A DNA stretch of 64,000 nucleotides from an uncultured Lachnospiraceae bacterium. GTDB taxonomy: Bacteria; Bacillota; Clostridia; Lachnospirales; Lachnospiraceae. Made by a program: the position numbers and the translations under genes. Positions within the stretch are counted from its first letter, which is position 1, and each line of letters starts with the position of its first letter. Positions 62,469 through 64,000 of the stretch are shown piece by piece. The stretch is from the NCBI GenBank assembly GCA_944383545.1, contig CALWPY010000001.1:105980-169979 (forward strand). Reading direction: 5' to 3'. A model generated the notes under the pieces. The model made no database searches. It was not told the DNA's origin and saw only the letters and a list, made by a program, of their open reading frames with translations.

Positions 62469-62523
62469 TTTACATAGATTTAACAAAACTACGATTTTGC
62501 ATTTAATGTTAAATAAATATAAT
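62469..62523 (+). promoter_or_regulatory. pstS promoter with Pho-box-like direct repeats
   Basis: TTTACA (62469-62474) and TTAACA (62480-62485) are spaced by 11 bases, the periodicity of PhoP/PhoB boxes, upstream of a TATAAT -10 (62518-62523). The downstream leader has a TGACCG/CGGTCA hairpin (62566-62586) just before the ribosome site. Confidence 0.45.
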
Positions 62524-62607
62524 GAAATCGTACCACGGTGGCAATGATAAAAAATATAATAAAAATGACCGGAAAATTTACGGTCAAACAAGGAGGAAAA
62601 ATTAATT

Positions 62608-63456
62608 ATGAAGTTAAAGAAATTACTTGTAGCAGGATTAGCAGGAGTAATGATGCTTGCAACTATGACAGGATGCGGCGGAAATTCATCAGATGAAATT
62701 CATGTAGTAAGCCGTGAGGATGGCTCAGGAACAAGAGGAGCATTTACAGAGCTTCTTGGAATAGCAGTGGATGATGTGGATAATACTGTATCAACAGCAG
62801 AAATCACACAGAGTACTTCAGTTATGATGACAACAATAGCAGGAAATGAATCAGCAATCGGTTACGTATCACTCGGCTCACTTAACGATGAGGTTAAGGC
62901 AGTTCAGGTAGACGGAGTAGCACCTTCAGTTGATACTGTAAAGGACGGAAGCTATAAGGTGTCAAGACCGTTTATCATAGCACATAAAGACGGTTTAAGC
63001 GATGTAGCACAGGATTATATTAATTACATTCTCAGTGCAGAAGGTCAGGCAATTATCGGTGAAGAAGGATATATCACAATTGATGATGCAGCACCTTCAT
63101 ATACTGCAAGCGGAATGTCAGGAAGAGTAACACTTGCAGGCTCTACATCCGTAGCACCTGTTATGGAAAAACTTGCAGATGCATATATGGCACTTAATCC
63201 TGATGTAACAGTAGAAATTCAGCAGTCAGGCTCATCAGCAGGTATTGAATCAGCTATTCAGGGTGCATGCGATATTGCAATGTCATCAAGAGAATTAAAG
63301 GAAGAAGAAACAGCTGAAGGACTTGACCCGATTGTTATGGCAATGGACGGTATTGCGGTAATAGTTAATAAAAACAATGATGTAGAAAATCTGACAAGTG
63401 AGCAGATTATGAAGATTTACACAGGTGAAATTACAAGTTGGTCAGAGGTTGAGTAA
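62608..63456 (+). CDS. pstS: Phosphate-binding lipoprotein PstS with permuted half order
   Basis: Phosphate ABC importer binding protein, 282 residues. Lipobox TMTGC with Cys23. In ordinary PstS the AGSTSV half comes first and the SREDGSGTR half second. Here the N-terminal half is the usual second one (VVSREDGSGTRGAFTELL, AIGYVSLGSLNDEVKAV) and the C-terminal half is the usual first one (VTLAGSTSVAPVMEKLADAY, SSRELKEEE, GIAVIVNKNNDVENLT). Both halves look intact, so the fold is probably circularly permuted. AAGGAGG precedes the start, and pstC follows two bases later. Confidence 0.92.
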   Translation: MKLKKLLVAGLAGVMMLATMTGCGGNSSDEIHVVSREDGSGTRGAFTELLGIAVDDVDNTVSTAEITQSTSVMMTTIAGNESAIGYVSLGSLNDEVKAVQVDGVAPSVDTVKDGSYKVSRPFIIAHKDGLSDVAQDYINYILSAEGQAIIGEEGYITIDDAAPSYTASGMSGRVTLAGSTSVAPVMEKLADAYMALNPDVTVEIQQSGSSAGIESAIQGACDIAMSSRELKEEETAEGLDPIVMAMDGIAVIVNKNNDVENLTSEQIMKIYTGEITSWSEVE

Positions 63457-63458
63457 AA

Positions 63459-64000
63459 ATGAAAAGACAAAAAGAAAATATAATGAAGTATGTCTTCCTT
63501 ATATGTGCCTGTATGTCAATACTTTTTGTAGCACTTATCTGTATATTTCTTTTTGCTAATGGTTTGCCTGCAATGGCAGAGATAGGCTTCGCAGACTTTC
63601 TTCTGGGAAAGAACTGGAAGCCTCTCCAAAACCAGTTCGGAATATTTCCGATGATAATAGGAAGTATATATGTAACGGCAGGAGCCATTATTGTAGGAGT
63701 TCCTATAGGAATACTGACGGCGATATTTATGTCGAGATTTTGTCCTAAGAAGCTTTACAAGATTATCAAACCTGCAGTAGGGCTTCTTGCAGGAATTCCG
63801 TCAATAGTATACGGATTTTTTGCGCTTGTGGTTATGGTGCCTATTGCACAGGACTTATTTGGAGGAAGCGGAAAAGGAATTCTCACTGCCTCGGTACTTC
63901 TGGGACTTATGATACTCCCTACAATTATTGAGGTTTCTGAGTCTGCTTTAAATGCAGTGCCTGAAAGCTATTATGAGGGCTCTCTTGCACTCGGGGCAAC
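63459..64000 (+). CDS. pstC: Phosphate ABC transporter permease PstC, 3' end cut by the window edge
   Basis: N-terminal part of PstC, about 180 codons visible with no stop. The ATG at 63459 lies two bases after the pstS stop. The sequence shows a first membrane helix (CMSILFVALICIFLF), a periplasmic stretch with NWKPLQNQFGIFPM, a second helix (VTAGAIIVGVPIGILTAIF) and the permease motif LLAGIPSIVYGFFALV. The end of the visible part, SYYEGSLALGA, belongs to the conserved cytoplasmic EAA-like loop. The rest lies beyond the window. Confidence 0.95.
   Translation, partial: MKRQKENIMKYVFLICACMSILFVALICIFLFANGLPAMAEIGFADFLLGKNWKPLQNQFGIFPMIIGSIYVTAGAIIVGVPIGILTAIFMSRFCPKKLYKIIKPAVGLLAGIPSIVYGFFALVVMVPIAQDLFGGSGKGILTASVLLGLMILPTIIEVSESALNAVPESYYEGSLALGA

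Noticed and set aside
1-64000. tRNA, rRNA, CRISPR, prophage or insertion sequence
   Set aside because: I looked for repeat-spacer patterns, transposase motifs, integrase motifs and tRNA-like cloverleaf ends and found none that I can support.

Overview
The window looks like a chromosome segment of a low-GC, anaerobic, fermentative Clostridia bacterium, most likely Lachnospiraceae. The basis is AT-rich codon use (many ATA and AGA codons), strong GGAGG ribosome sites, a glmS ribozyme, spore genes (SipL-like, SpmA), a short 2[4Fe-4S] ferredoxin, an [FeFe]-hydrogenase-like protein, pyruvate formate-lyase and a MecA adaptor. The genus is not claimed. I see no rRNA, tRNA, CRISPR array, integrase or intact insertion sequence.

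Layout. 1-10 kb: the end of an HD hydrolase gene, pyrBI, murA, metG, the glmS ribozyme with glmS, and an [FeFe]-hydrogenase-like gene. 10-25 kb: a DivIVA-like coiled-coil protein with a regular cysteine ladder, an output-less PAS/GAF protein, an mreB paralogue, recD2, comFC, a SipL-type DUF3794-LysM protein, then ispE-gntR-tmk-holB-ricT-trmN6-rsmI. 25-33 kb: a Cys-containing HTH regulator divergent from a fused ABC ATPase/permease, spmA, ferredoxin, mecA, and transketolase behind a DUF1858 gene on the minus strand. 33-37.5 kb: a pyruvate formate-lyase locus in which the enzyme is split. 37.5-42.6 kb: a Zn-phospholipase-C-like protein, DUF3842, and an L-arabinose operon (FGGY kinase, araA, araD). 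42.6-47.9 kb: a two-component/ABC exporter operon damaged by a frameshift in the regulator and an in-frame stop in the permease. 48-55 kb: small enzymes, an aminotransferase fragment, and a coupled aldolase-HAD-ThDP trio. 55-64 kb: a heterodimeric ABC exporter, a phospholipase-D-like protein, a flavin reductase-rubredoxin fusion, and the start of a pst operon whose PstS has its two halves in swapped order.

The strongest candidate for something under-described is the split pyruvate formate-lyase. The catalytic core (Cys410-Cys411) stops before the glycyl-radical segment. That segment is a separate 79-residue protein carrying RVSGYAV, and between them sits a 70-residue protein that shares the radical subunit's N-terminal half but replaces the radical loop with a CX2CX6C segment. 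The activase gene follows. The arrangement suggests a replaceable radical subunit plus a cysteine-bearing relative that may regulate, chaperone or protect the core. Other points for follow-up are the 11-residue cysteine ladder in the DivIVA-like protein, the permuted PstS, the aldolase-HAD-ThDP trio and the decaying two-component/ABC operon.
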